Shown here: piece after piece, positions 53,173 to 61,823 of the stretch
Numbering within the stretch: the stretch's first letter is position 1
How the letters are laid out: each line of letters begins with the position of its first letter
DNA from: Deltaproteobacteria bacterium
GTDB lineage: Bacteria; Desulfobacterota; Desulfobacteria; Desulfobacterales; Desulfobacteraceae
Direction of reading: 5' to 3'
Length of the DNA: 62,064 nt
Assembly (NCBI GenBank): GCA_013151635.1
Contig: JAADHV010000125.1
Span: forward strand, 1-62,064
Program-made: the position numbers and the translations under genes
Notes under the pieces: generated by a model
The model's database searches: none
The model's input: the letters and a program-made list of their open reading frames with translations, nothing else
What the model was told of the DNA's origin: nothing

Positions 53173-53475
53173 ATGGATATTAACAGTTTACAAGGGGCCA
53201 GCGCATACGCAAACACCCCTAATACCACTTTCCCGGTTAATAACACACTTCAAGATCAGAACCTTGAAGCATCCAAAACCGATCTTAATACTCAAAGCAC
53301 CAATGCTGCCCAAAAAGCTTTTGAAGTAAGCATTACCAGGGAAGCACAGGACCGGCTGGCCACAGAGACCTCTGAAAAACCCGCTGAAACACAGGCCAGC
53401 GCACCAGAAAACCAGACAGAGCAGAATATTGCTTCTGCCCAGAAACAAAGCCAGATTGTTAATATTGTTGCCTGA
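53173..53475 (+). CDS. hypothetical small protein, alanine/glutamine-rich
   Basis: The protein has 100 residues from the ATG at 53173, which has a strong GGAGGG ribosome site; an open frame reaching back to 52993 would cross the tRNA region and is rejected. No signal peptide or membrane segment is present. The sequence is rich in Ala, Gln, Asn, Thr and Glu and looks partly disordered: MDINSLQGASAYANTPN, then AAQKAFEVSITREAQDRLA, ending QSQIVNIVA. It resembles short proteins of unknown role in related bacteria that have an NxLQGASAY-type start. I recognise no function. Confidence 0.65.
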   Translation: MDINSLQGASAYANTPNTTFPVNNTLQDQNLEASKTDLNTQSTNAAQKAFEVSITREAQDRLATETSEKPAETQASAPENQTEQNIASAQKQSQIVNIVA

Positions 53476-53490
53476 TGAAAAAAACAAACC

Positions 53491-53952
53491 ATGATCACTG
53501 AAACCGGAATTGTAACCGATGTTAATCCATCTTTTGCCTGGGTAAAAACGACCAGATCCAGTGCCTGCAAGTCCTGCTCATCCAGGGAAAGCTGCGACAC
53601 AGCCGGTGATCAACAGGAAATGACCGTTATGGTCAAAAACACACTCAATGTTGAAAAAGGCGATACTGTGCTCATTGGGCTTGAATCCAGGCATGTGCTT
53701 TATTTAACTTTTCTTCTATATGTGTTTCCCATTATTTTACTCGTCACAGGTGCTTTGATCGGCAATAGCCTTGCCCCTTTTTTTAATATGAACCCATCCC
53801 TTATATCAATGTTCTCAGGATCATTATTTTTCGGGCTGGCCTTTTATATAATCAGAAGAAAAAATAACTCACTTTCAAAGAAAGAAGAGTATAAACCCTT
53901 TCTTGTCAAAAAGAAATCCCAAGTTATTCCAGCCAGTTGTTCAATGCTTTAA
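53491..53952 (+). CDS. RseC/MucC-family (SoxR-reducing) integral membrane protein
   Basis: The protein has 153 residues. The N-terminal cytoplasmic domain holds the conserved cysteine cluster CKSCSSRESC, followed by two membrane helices (about 72-95 and 105-122) and a lysine-rich tail. In E. coli the related RseC lies by the sigma-E genes and, with Rnf/Rsx, keeps SoxR reduced. Here the gene lies 106 bp upstream of the cytochrome-rnf cluster on the same strand, consistent with a role in Rnf assembly or electron transfer. Confidence 0.8.
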   Translation: MITETGIVTDVNPSFAWVKTTRSSACKSCSSRESCDTAGDQQEMTVMVKNTLNVEKGDTVLIGLESRHVLYLTFLLYVFPIILLVTGALIGNSLAPFFNMNPSLISMFSGSLFFGLAFYIIRRKNNSLSKKEEYKPFLVKKKSQVIPASCSML

Positions 53953-53968
53953 AATTATATTTTTTTCC

Positions 53969-53997
53969 TTGCCAATATAGCTGCAATATAATATAAC
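53969..53997 (+). promoter_or_regulatory. promoter of the cytochrome-rnf operon
   Basis: TTGCCA at 53969-53974 and TATAAC at 53992-53997 are 17 bp apart. The cytochrome ATG follows about 60 bp later with an AAGAGAGAAG ribosome site. Confidence 0.5.
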
Positions 53998-54058
53998 GCC
54001 AGGCTAGTTGTGGGTTTGTCGCATGAACTCTAAACCCTATAGATAAGAGAGAAGTATT

Positions 54059-54424
54059 ATGACATCACAACGAGACCTAAAAGTAGCTATATTAATTATG
54101 ACCATATTTTTGGTCACAGGAATTATATGCTATGCCTCTTTTACCCCCCCTGCACCTGAAAATCCGGTACGATTGATGTTTCAGACCAAAGCCGGCAAAG
54201 TTTTATTCACCCATTCGGTACACGCAGGCGATTATACGGATGATTGCCAGGACTGCCATCATAACATTGAAGATGATGAAACCTACAACTGCAGTGAGTG
54301 CCATGAAGACAAAGGTGATGAAGACTTGCCATCCAGAGCTGATGCATTTCATGCCAAGTGCAAGGGATGCCATGAAGATGTTGGCGCAGGTCCGGTAGAA
54401 TGTAATTCGTGTCATACATTATAG
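54059..54424 (+). CDS. tetraheme c-type cytochrome (class III/c7-like), Rnf-associated
   Basis: The protein has 121 residues. A hydrophobic N-terminus (about 9-26) serves as signal or anchor; the rest is periplasmic. Four CxxCH haem sites are present: CQDCH, CSECH, CKGCH and CNSCH. Histidines in FTHSVHAGDY and CHH are probable distal ligands. It lies directly before rnfC, so it is the likely periplasmic electron partner of the Rnf complex, as multiheme cytochromes are in other sulfate reducers and in Methanosarcina. Confidence 0.9.
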   Translation: MTSQRDLKVAILIMTIFLVTGIICYASFTPPAPENPVRLMFQTKAGKVLFTHSVHAGDYTDDCQDCHHNIEDDETYNCSECHEDKGDEDLPSRADAFHAKCKGCHEDVGAGPVECNSCHTL

Positions 54425-54494
54425 TTAATTGGATTCTTTTAAATTATTAGCAATATATGAATGACCAAAGCTTTTTACAAAACAAGGACTTATT

Positions 54495-55766
54495 ATGATT
54501 AGACGATCTTTTTTCACGTTAACCAAGCTAAGACTCGACTATGATCTTGTGGAACCGGATACTAAAGAGCCGGAGTCAATACCAATACCGTCCAACCTTA
54601 TTTTATTATTGAATGAACCAATTGACAGTACAAAAATAGCTATAATAAAAACAGGAGATACGGTTAAAAAAGGTGAGAAGCTGCGCCTTTACAATGAAAG
54701 TTATGAGTATACGATTTCTCCCGTATCAGGGACCATCAGCGAGATTGACACTTACTCGGATGATTTTGGCAACAATTCCACTTATTTTATCATTAAAAAT
54801 GATCTGAACCAGGCAGGTGGTGCAGATACTTTAAAATATGACTTAAAGGACGGCATTGCATCTGCTGATGAATTTCTAAGGACCCTGCCGGGGGCACCGC
54901 CTTTAAAAACCCTTGCCAGTGATGACATTAAAATTAAAACAATTGTCATTAACTGCGGAGACACGGATCTTTTATCCACAACCAGCCAGTACGTAACTTT
55001 AAATTTTCTGGATGAAATAAAACAAGGGGCAAAACTTTTAAAAAAAATCACTAATGTTCCCAAGCTTTGTATCACTATCCCTGAAAATTTAAATATCCAG
55101 GGGGAATTTGATTCTATCCAGGTATTCAAGACATCAATGAAATACCCTTCCAATTTACCGGCAATGGTTTTAAAAAAACATTTAAACCTGGTGCTCCCCC
55201 CAGGGCACACGCCTGAGGATTTAGGGGTTTGCTTTATCAGTGCTGAAGCTGTCGCCTCCCTGGCAAAAGCTTATAAAACAAAATCACCCTGTTTTGAAAA
55301 AATCCTGACAATTATTGACAAACAAGGTACACGATACAGGGTAAAAGCCACCATCGGAACCTCTTTACAAAAAATCTTCAAGACTTTCAGCATCCATGTA
55401 AATGAACAGGACAGAATCATTATCGGCGGTCCCATGAAAGGATTTGCAACATATACCCCTGTCCACCCTGTCCAGCCTGATATGGATACGGTAATAATTC
55501 AGGACAGGGACGTGATTCCGGAACTGTCCGACACTCCCTGTGTCAATTGCGGGAAATGTATCAGGATATGTCCTGCAAATATTCCTGTTAATGTTCTTGT
55601 GCGATACCTTGAGGCTGACCAGTATGAAGAGGCAGCCGACAGATATGATCTTGAGTCCTGTATCGAATGTGGTCTTTGTGCATACGTCTGTACGGCAAAG
55701 ATACCATTATTCCAATATATCAGACTTGGGAAACATGAGCTTTTAAAACTTAAAGCAGATGTCTAA
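54495..55766 (+). CDS. rnfC: Rnf complex subunit RnfC, lacking the usual NADH/FMN motif
   Basis: The protein has 423 residues. The N-terminal barrel-like domain (about 20-105) is followed by a Rossmann-type region and two ferredoxin clusters near 350-405: CVNCGKCIRICPANIPV and CIECGLCAYVC. The middle region differs from typical RnfC. Where most members have a glycine-rich GLGGAxFPT stretch for FMN/NADH and then NGAECEPY, this protein has FLRTLPGAPPLKTL and INCGDTDLLS. GVCFISAEAVASL and IIIGGPMKGFA keep the later landmarks. It therefore looks like an iron-sulfur RnfC without its own NADH site. Confidence 0.9.
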   Translation: MIRRSFFTLTKLRLDYDLVEPDTKEPESIPIPSNLILLLNEPIDSTKIAIIKTGDTVKKGEKLRLYNESYEYTISPVSGTISEIDTYSDDFGNNSTYFIIKNDLNQAGGADTLKYDLKDGIASADEFLRTLPGAPPLKTLASDDIKIKTIVINCGDTDLLSTTSQYVTLNFLDEIKQGAKLLKKITNVPKLCITIPENLNIQGEFDSIQVFKTSMKYPSNLPAMVLKKHLNLVLPPGHTPEDLGVCFISAEAVASLAKAYKTKSPCFEKILTIIDKQGTRYRVKATIGTSLQKIFKTFSIHVNEQDRIIIGGPMKGFATYTPVHPVQPDMDTVIIQDRDVIPELSDTPCVNCGKCIRICPANIPVNVLVRYLEADQYEEAADRYDLESCIECGLCAYVCTAKIPLFQYIRLGKHELLKLKADV

Positions 55767-55780
55767 AATGGAGACTGCCA

Positions 55781-56749
55781 ATGAATAAATATAAATTAAC
55801 CGTATCCCATGCCCCTTTCTGGCATGATGGAGACAGTCTTTTTAAGATGAACCTGAATATCATGATTGCAGCCCTTCCGGCTGTCATTTTCGGTGTTATT
55901 CAGTTCGGTGCACCCGCTGTTGGTGTACTTGCACTATCTCTTTCCAGTGCCATGGTATGGGAACTTATATTAAATGTTATATCCAGAAACAAGATCACCA
56001 TCGGTGATCTTGATTCTGCTGTCATAGGACTTCTTTTCGGCATGATGCTCCCTGCCACATCCCCATGGTGGCTTGTCATCACAGGAACCTTTGTTTCCGT
56101 GGTGATAGGAAAAATGATTTTCGGCGGTATCGGGGCAAACCCCTTTAACCCCGCCCTCATTGGAATGGCATTTCTAATACTTTCCTGGAAAATATTTTTT
56201 GATTTCGATGCTGCATATCTTAATTATGAATTCGGGTTTACGGCTCTTGCACCCCTGGCCGCACTTAAAGCTAAAGGGGCCCTGGCGGTTGCCGGCCTTT
56301 TCCCGGTAAAAGATCTTATAATGGGCAGGCAGGTGGGTGCCATCGGCTGCACATTCGGCCTTGGCCTTATCATAGGCGGTATCTACCTGATCTTACGGGG
56401 ATACATAAGATGGGAAATTACAATCTCATTTATTCTGGGCATCATAATTACTTCCTTTTGCTTCAACATTGCAAAGCCTGATGTTTATGCAGGCCCGATG
56501 CTTCATCTTTTTTCAGGGTATACACTGCTTGGTGCATTCTTTCTTGCAACGGAAAACTCATCTTCACCGGTCAACACGATTCCCATGTTCATCTACGGTT
56601 TTTTTGCCGCGGCCATGATCATCCTGATGAGGAACATTGGTGCTTATCCTGACGGTACCATACTGGCCATCCTGTTAGCAAACCTTGTGAACCCCCTGAT
56701 GGATAAAATAAGACCCAAAGCCTGGGGGAAGGGAGTCAACAATGCGTGA
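55781..56749 (+). CDS. rnfD: Rnf complex subunit RnfD
   Basis: The protein has 322 residues and about nine to ten membrane helices. Family features are VSHAPFWHDGDSLFKMNLNI, GKMIFGGIGANPFNPALIG, and LATENSSSPVNTIPM, the last containing the region where RnfD carries a covalent FMN on a threonine. It ends 8 bp inside rnfG. It is a core part of the sodium- or proton-pumping membrane arm. Confidence 0.92.
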   Translation: MNKYKLTVSHAPFWHDGDSLFKMNLNIMIAALPAVIFGVIQFGAPAVGVLALSLSSAMVWELILNVISRNKITIGDLDSAVIGLLFGMMLPATSPWWLVITGTFVSVVIGKMIFGGIGANPFNPALIGMAFLILSWKIFFDFDAAYLNYEFGFTALAPLAALKAKGALAVAGLFPVKDLIMGRQVGAIGCTFGLGLIIGGIYLILRGYIRWEITISFILGIIITSFCFNIAKPDVYAGPMLHLFSGYTLLGAFFLATENSSSPVNTIPMFIYGFFAAAMIILMRNIGAYPDGTILAILLANLVNPLMDKIRPKAWGKGVNNA

Positions 56750-57323
56750 AATGATTAGTATGATTGTAGTTTTAACCGTGTTGACGGCTGTTTCAGGCGG
56801 GCTGCTGGCTGCCGTCAAATCAGGGACCGAGGTTCGAATCGAAAATCAGGTTCTAAAATTTCAAAAAGCTCCCGCTATTAAAGAACTCTTTCCGAAAGCG
56901 ACCAATAATCCTTTAGCGGAAAGATTTACCGTAAAAGACGGAAAGACTGAGTGGCAAATTTTTCCGACTAAACTTCCAGACGGTTCAAAAGCAATTGCCT
57001 TTGAAACCCACGGGATCGGATTTGCAGGACCAGTGGGATTGATGGTCGGAATTAATCTTAAAACAGATCATATCGTTGGTGCAAGGGTAACTACTCACTC
57101 TGAAACTCCAGGCGTTGGTGCCAGGGCAAAAGATGACCCTACCTTTGTTTCCCAGTTTGCCGGCATGAGTCTTGATAAAAAATTTGCCATAAAAAGCGAC
57201 GGCGGTGACATTGATGGCATATCCGGTGCCACGTTTACCTCAAAAGGGGTCTGCGTTGCAGCCAGACAGGCAAAAGAAATATACCGGAAACTTAAACCTG
57301 AAATTCTGAAACAGATCAAATAG
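56742..57323 (+). CDS. rnfG: Rnf complex subunit RnfG
   Basis: The protein has 193 residues. One N-terminal membrane helix anchors a periplasmic FMN-binding domain. GARVTTHSETPGVGARAK and DIDGISGATFTSKGV are conserved; the threonine in SGATFTS is the site of covalent flavin attachment. The start overlaps rnfD by 8 bp. It would hand electrons between the cytochrome side and RnfD. Confidence 0.92.
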   Translation: MREMISMIVVLTVLTAVSGGLLAAVKSGTEVRIENQVLKFQKAPAIKELFPKATNNPLAERFTVKDGKTEWQIFPTKLPDGSKAIAFETHGIGFAGPVGLMVGINLKTDHIVGARVTTHSETPGVGARAKDDPTFVSQFAGMSLDKKFAIKSDGGDIDGISGATFTSKGVCVAARQAKEIYRKLKPEILKQIK

Positions 57324-57349
57324 GGCAACTATTTAGGAGAATATAAATC

Positions 57350-57958
57350 ATGGCACAATCCTTGGCAAAAGAATTTACAAAAGGACTCTGGGCTGAAATA
57401 CCTCCTTTCAGGCTGGTTTTAGGGCTTTGCCCGACCCTTGCAGTAACAAAAACCGTTGAAAACGGGATCGGGATGGGAGTTGCGACCGCATTTGTACTGG
57501 TCTTTTCCAATCTCCTGGTTTCAATGCTCAGGAATTTAATTCCTTCAAAAGTTAGAATTGCCTGCTATATTGTTATTATCGCCACATTTGTTACCATTGT
57601 GGAACTCTTGATGCAGGCTTTTACATATCCATTATATTTAAAACTGGGAATCTTTATTCCCTTGATTGTTGTAAACTGTATTCTTCTGGGAAGAGCAGAA
57701 GCCTTTGCCAGCAAGAATTCACCTATTCTCTCCCTTGCAGACGGCCTGGGGATGGGTATCGGATATACCCTTGCACTGGGTGCCTTAGGTGGGGTCAGGG
57801 AAATCATAGGCCATGGGACCCTTACCTTCTGGGGCGGAACGCCTGTTTTTGAAATGGGGGCATGGTTCCATCCGTTTGCCTTCATGATTCAGGCGCCGGG
57901 TGCATTTGTTGCACTTGGACTGATGCTCTGCTTCATGAATCTTATGGGGAAACAATAA
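57350..57958 (+). CDS. rnfE: Rnf complex subunit RnfE
   Basis: The protein has 202 residues and six membrane helices. LAKEFTKGLWAEIPPFRLVLGLCPTLAVT is the recognised start, followed by IPLIVVNCILLGRAEAFASK, which includes a conserved cysteine. With RnfA it forms the inverted-repeat channel pair. A 26-bp gap with GGAGAAT separates it from rnfG. Confidence 0.92.
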   Translation: MAQSLAKEFTKGLWAEIPPFRLVLGLCPTLAVTKTVENGIGMGVATAFVLVFSNLLVSMLRNLIPSKVRIACYIVIIATFVTIVELLMQAFTYPLYLKLGIFIPLIVVNCILLGRAEAFASKNSPILSLADGLGMGIGYTLALGALGGVREIIGHGTLTFWGGTPVFEMGAWFHPFAFMIQAPGAFVALGLMLCFMNLMGKQ

Positions 57959-57973
57959 AAAGGAGAAAATAAA

Positions 57974-58549
57974 ATGGAAGACCTGTTTGTTCTTGCTATA
58001 AGCTGTATTTTTATCAATAATATTCTCCTTGCCCAGTATCTTGGAAACTGTCCGTTCCTGGGCACATCCAAAAAAATGGAAACTGCAATTGGCATGGCCA
58101 TGGCTGTTATTTTCGTATTGGTCATGGCAGGAGGACTCACTTGGATTGTAAACGAATATCTGTTAAAAACCCTTGATGTGGAGTACCTGCAGACGGTTTC
58201 ATTTATCCTCGTGATTGCATCCCTGGTCCAGTTTGTTGAAATGTTTCTTAAAAAAAGCATTCCGGCCCTTTATTCAGGCCTGGGCATTTTTCTTCCCCTT
58301 ATTACCACAAATTGTGCGGTTATGGGTGTCGCCCTGATTAACATGAAGGAAGGATATTCATTTCTTGAAGCCATTGTTGCATCCTTTGCCTATGCGATCG
58401 GATATGGACTGGCTTTGATATTGTTTGCCGGAATCAGGGAGAGAATCCTTCTTGCCAGGGTTCCAAAGCCTTTACAGGACACATCCATAGGGCTTATAAC
58501 AGCAGGCATAATTGCAATAACCTTTATGTCATTTAAAGGAATGGTTTAA
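57974..58549 (+). CDS. rnfA: Rnf complex subunit RnfA
   Basis: The protein has 191 residues and six membrane helices. The start LAISCIFINNILLAQYLGNCPFLG and the segment GIFLPLITTNCAVMGVALIN contain the two conserved cysteines that coordinate an intramembrane iron-sulfur centre with RnfE. The ribosome site is AAAAGGAGA. It precedes rnfB by 70 bp. Confidence 0.93.
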   Translation: MEDLFVLAISCIFINNILLAQYLGNCPFLGTSKKMETAIGMAMAVIFVLVMAGGLTWIVNEYLLKTLDVEYLQTVSFILVIASLVQFVEMFLKKSIPALYSGLGIFLPLITTNCAVMGVALINMKEGYSFLEAIVASFAYAIGYGLALILFAGIRERILLARVPKPLQDTSIGLITAGIIAITFMSFKGMV

Positions 58550-58619
58550 AATAAATTGGAATAATCCCGGCTCTTTTTCGTTCATGAGGAGGAATATTTC
58601 AAACTTATAAGGTGATATT

Positions 58620-60710
58620 ATGATCCCAGCTTTATTGTTCATGTTAGGCATAGGCGCCGTATGCGGTATTATCTTAAGCCTTTCATCCAAGGTATTTTAT
58701 GTTTATGAAGACCCGAGAATCGCTAATGTGGAAAACAACCTGGCCGGTGCAAACTGCGGTGGCTGCGGTTATGCAGGATGCTCTGCCGCAGCGGAAGCAA
58801 TTGTAACAGGAAAGGAACTGCCAAGCCTCTGCATTATATCCGGCAAAGAAGGTGCAGAAAAAGTAGCGCAAATAATGGGGGTGGACGTATGTTCTGCAGA
58901 AAGTCCGCTGTCTTACAGCATGTGTGAAGGCGGATCCCGTGCTGCTGATAAATACCACTATATGGGAATTTCATCCTGCAGGGCAATGGCGGTTGTATTC
59001 GGAGGGAAAAGAGTCTGCAGCGTAGGATGTATCGGCCTTGGCGACTGTGTAAAGGCGTGTAAATTCGGTGCTCTCCAACTTGGCCCCAAAGGCTACCCTG
59101 TGGTTGATGATGACAAATGTGTAGGGTGCGGTGCCTGCCAGCAGGCTTGCCCAAAAGAGATTATAGAAGTAAAAACCCTTTCTGAAAAACTCATGAAATT
59201 TAACCAGAAACAGGATCCCCTGGCACCATGTGCCCAGACCTGCCCTGCTGAAATTAACATCCCAAGATATATCAACCAGATAAAGGAAGGCAGATATAAA
59301 GAAGCGGTTCAAACCATACGTATGAGAAACCCGCTGCCGCTGGCCTGTGGCAGGGTTTGCCCGCATCCATGTGAAAGTGAATGCAGGAGGGGAATTGAAG
59401 ATGAGCCGGTTTCCATAAACCAGCTCAAACGGTTTGCCTCGGATTATGAAATGGATTCAGGTTCCAGGATACCCATTAAATGCGCACCGGATACGGGCAA
59501 AAAAATTGCTGTGATCGGTGGCGGGCCTTCAGGGCTTTCGTGTGCATTCTTCCTTCGCAGGATCGGGCATCAGGTCGATATCTTTGAGGCCATGCCCAAA
59601 CTTGGCGGCATGCTCAGATACGGCATCCCTGAGTACCGTCTTCCAAAAAAAGTCCTGGACTGGGAAATCCAGGGAATTCTTGATCTTGGCATCAAGTCAT
59701 TCTGCCATGTTAAATTCGGCGCTGATTTCGGGCTCGGGTCTTTGATGGCATCAGGGTATAACGCAGTATTTCTCGGTGTAGGTGCCTGGAAAGACTATTC
59801 TCTTGGTATAGAAGGGGAAAACCTTGACGGTTGCTATACAGGAATTGATTTTTTGCAAAAAATGTCCAGTGGCAAGAAAGTAAACCTGGGGAAAAGAGCT
59901 GCCGTGGTTGGCGGGGGCAATACAGCTGTTGACTGTGCAAGAACCCTTTTAAGATCAGGGCTTGAAAAAGTCTACATGGTTTACAGGAGGACAAGAAAGG
60001 AAATGCCGGCCAATGAGGTTGAAATCGTGGCATCTGAAGAAGAAGGCATTGAGTTCGTTTTCCTGGCCGCACCCACGAGGGTAATTGGTGATGACAGTGA
60101 TAAAACCACCCATATTGAATACCTTAAAATGCAGCTTGGTGAACCTGATGCCAGTGGCAGACGCCGCCCCGAGCCGATTGAAGGCTCTGAGACCCTCCTT
60201 GAGGTGGACATGGTTATCTCCGCCATTGGACAGTCCCCTGATCCTTCCTTTAAAGAACAGGATCCCCATAAAAGGATGGTTGAACTCGAACTTACAAGGT
60301 GGAATACAATTGATAATGACCCCGCAACAATGCAGGCTTCCATCCCCTATATTTTTACGGCAGGGGATGCAGCTACAGGGCCATCGCTTGTTGTTGAAGC
60401 CATTGGCGGTGGGAGGCGTGCCGCAAGATCCATTGACTTGTTCCTGAAAGGCCGGCCTGTTGAACCGGTAAAAGATTCTCTACAGCAAAAAAGGATTCGC
60501 GAATCCATCTTCAAAAAAGTGGACGGCATTAAAAAGACACCAAGGGCAAAAATGCCGGAGATTCAAGTTGACGGAAGGCTTGATTCTTTTGTTGAAGTTG
60601 ATCTTGTTCTGCCGGAGGATACGGCCCATGAAGAAGCAAAAAGATGCCTGGACTGCTGCAGGATTTGCTACAACCCGGACACTGATTTCCCCATTGCAGG
60701 GAATAATTAA
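58620..60710 (+). CDS. rnfB: RnfB fused to a GltD/NfnB-like FAD-NAD(P) oxidoreductase
   Basis: The protein has 696 residues, more than twice a standard RnfB. Residues 1-190 are RnfB: a membrane helix, the CGGCGYAGC four-cysteine domain near 46-54, and ferredoxin clusters CIGLGDCVKAC and CVGCGACQQAC. Residues 200-650 are a full glutamate-synthase small-subunit-type module: CAQTCPAEINIPRYI and CGRVCPHPCESECRRG (iron-sulfur), AVIGGGPSGLSCAFFLRR near 297 (FAD), AAVVGGGNTAVDCARTLL near 427 (NAD(P)), and FTAGDAATGPSLVVEAIGGG (FAD). The C-terminus adds CLDCCRICYNPD. The module lets RnfB accept or donate NAD(P)H electrons beside ferredoxin. No stop or frame change separates the parts. Confidence 0.92.
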   Translation: MIPALLFMLGIGAVCGIILSLSSKVFYVYEDPRIANVENNLAGANCGGCGYAGCSAAAEAIVTGKELPSLCIISGKEGAEKVAQIMGVDVCSAESPLSYSMCEGGSRAADKYHYMGISSCRAMAVVFGGKRVCSVGCIGLGDCVKACKFGALQLGPKGYPVVDDDKCVGCGACQQACPKEIIEVKTLSEKLMKFNQKQDPLAPCAQTCPAEINIPRYINQIKEGRYKEAVQTIRMRNPLPLACGRVCPHPCESECRRGIEDEPVSINQLKRFASDYEMDSGSRIPIKCAPDTGKKIAVIGGGPSGLSCAFFLRRIGHQVDIFEAMPKLGGMLRYGIPEYRLPKKVLDWEIQGILDLGIKSFCHVKFGADFGLGSLMASGYNAVFLGVGAWKDYSLGIEGENLDGCYTGIDFLQKMSSGKKVNLGKRAAVVGGGNTAVDCARTLLRSGLEKVYMVYRRTRKEMPANEVEIVASEEEGIEFVFLAAPTRVIGDDSDKTTHIEYLKMQLGEPDASGRRRPEPIEGSETLLEVDMVISAIGQSPDPSFKEQDPHKRMVELELTRWNTIDNDPATMQASIPYIFTAGDAATGPSLVVEAIGGGRRAARSIDLFLKGRPVEPVKDSLQQKRIRESIFKKVDGIKKTPRAKMPEIQVDGRLDSFVEVDLVLPEDTAHEEAKRCLDCCRICYNPDTDFPIAGNN

Positions 60711-60745
60711 GTTTAATACTGCATTTTAAAAAAATCATGCCGTCT

Positions 60746-60780
60746 AAAGGGTATCTTGATCAAAGATACCCTTTTATTCT
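60746..60780 (+). terminator. rho-independent terminator of the rnf operon
   Basis: AAAGGGTATCTT pairs perfectly with AAGATACCCTTT (12 bp) around a GATCA loop, followed by a T-rich tail. Confidence 0.9.
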
Positions 60781-60800
60781 TTTGGATATCTTGTAATCAT

Positions 60801-61823
60801 ATGGCAAAAAACAAATTAAAAATCCCGGCGATTATACTTTCAGCAATTATTATCTTATTGTCTGCCAGTGGTATTTTCCTGTTTATTGAGATATCATCTT
60901 TTATTAAACAACCTTCCAATCCTGCTGCCGGTAAAAAAATCTTTATCATTAAACCCGGACAAAGCCTCGGGCTAATTGCCAAAAACCTTGAAAAAGAATC
61001 CATTATATCAAATAAAACATATTTTAAGTTATTTGCAAAAATCAAAAAAGCCGGCAAAAAACTTCAGGCCGGGGAATATATTCTCAGTGCATCAAAATCC
61101 CCGGAACAGATTCTTGAAATCCTTTTAAAAGGCAAAGTAAAATTATACAAGATGACCATACCCGAAGGGCTTAATATCAAAGAAATTGCAACGCTGACGG
61201 AAAAGGCGGGTTTTTGCAGCAAAACAACATTCATGTCCCTTTGCCATGACAGGGCATTTATTATCTCATTGTCGATCAAATCAGCAACACTGGAAGGCTA
61301 TCTTTTCCCTGACACCTACTTTTTCCCAAAACATGCTTCCTGCGAACATATCATTGCAACCATGGTTGATCATTTTAAAAAAGTCTTCACAGATGTCTGG
61401 AAAGCCCGGGCAAAAACTCTGAACTTTTCCATCCACGATATTGTGACCCTTGCATCCATCATTGAAAAAGAGACGGGCAATGCCACAGAAAGACCACTCA
61501 TCTCATCGGTTTTTCATAACCGCCTTAAAAAGAACATGCGGCTCCAAAGTGATCCTACCGTAATATACGGCATTAAAAATTTTGACGGCAACATTAAAAG
61601 AAAACACCTTAAAACAATTACCCCTTACAACACCTATCAAATCAAAGGGCTTCCCATAGGCCCCATTGCAAATCCAGGAGCCCTGTCTTTAAAGGCCGCC
61701 CTGTATCCTGCTCAAACAGACTACCTTTTTTTTGTTTCTAAAAAAGATTCAACCCATAAATTTTCAAGGACTGTCCAAGAACATAACAGGGCGGTTAAAA
61801 AATACCAGCTCAGGAAAAAATAA
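60801..61823 (+). CDS. mltG: endolytic murein transglycosylase MltG (YceG family)
   Basis: The protein has 340 residues from ATG 60801; an ATT/ATG-like start at 60756 falls inside the rnf terminator and is rejected. A membrane helix at about 9-30 anchors a periplasmic enzyme with a LysM-like subdomain (KPGQSLGLIAKNLEKESII). The catalytic domain has TLEGYLFPDTYFF, VTLASIIEKETGN with the catalytic glutamate, MRLQSDPTVIYG, and PYNTYQIKGLPIGPIANPG. It cleaves nascent glycan strands and so sets their length. Confidence 0.9.
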   Translation: MAKNKLKIPAIILSAIIILLSASGIFLFIEISSFIKQPSNPAAGKKIFIIKPGQSLGLIAKNLEKESIISNKTYFKLFAKIKKAGKKLQAGEYILSASKSPEQILEILLKGKVKLYKMTIPEGLNIKEIATLTEKAGFCSKTTFMSLCHDRAFIISLSIKSATLEGYLFPDTYFFPKHASCEHIIATMVDHFKKVFTDVWKARAKTLNFSIHDIVTLASIIEKETGNATERPLISSVFHNRLKKNMRLQSDPTVIYGIKNFDGNIKRKHLKTITPYNTYQIKGLPIGPIANPGALSLKAALYPAQTDYLFFVSKKDSTHKFSRTVQEHNRAVKKYQLRKK

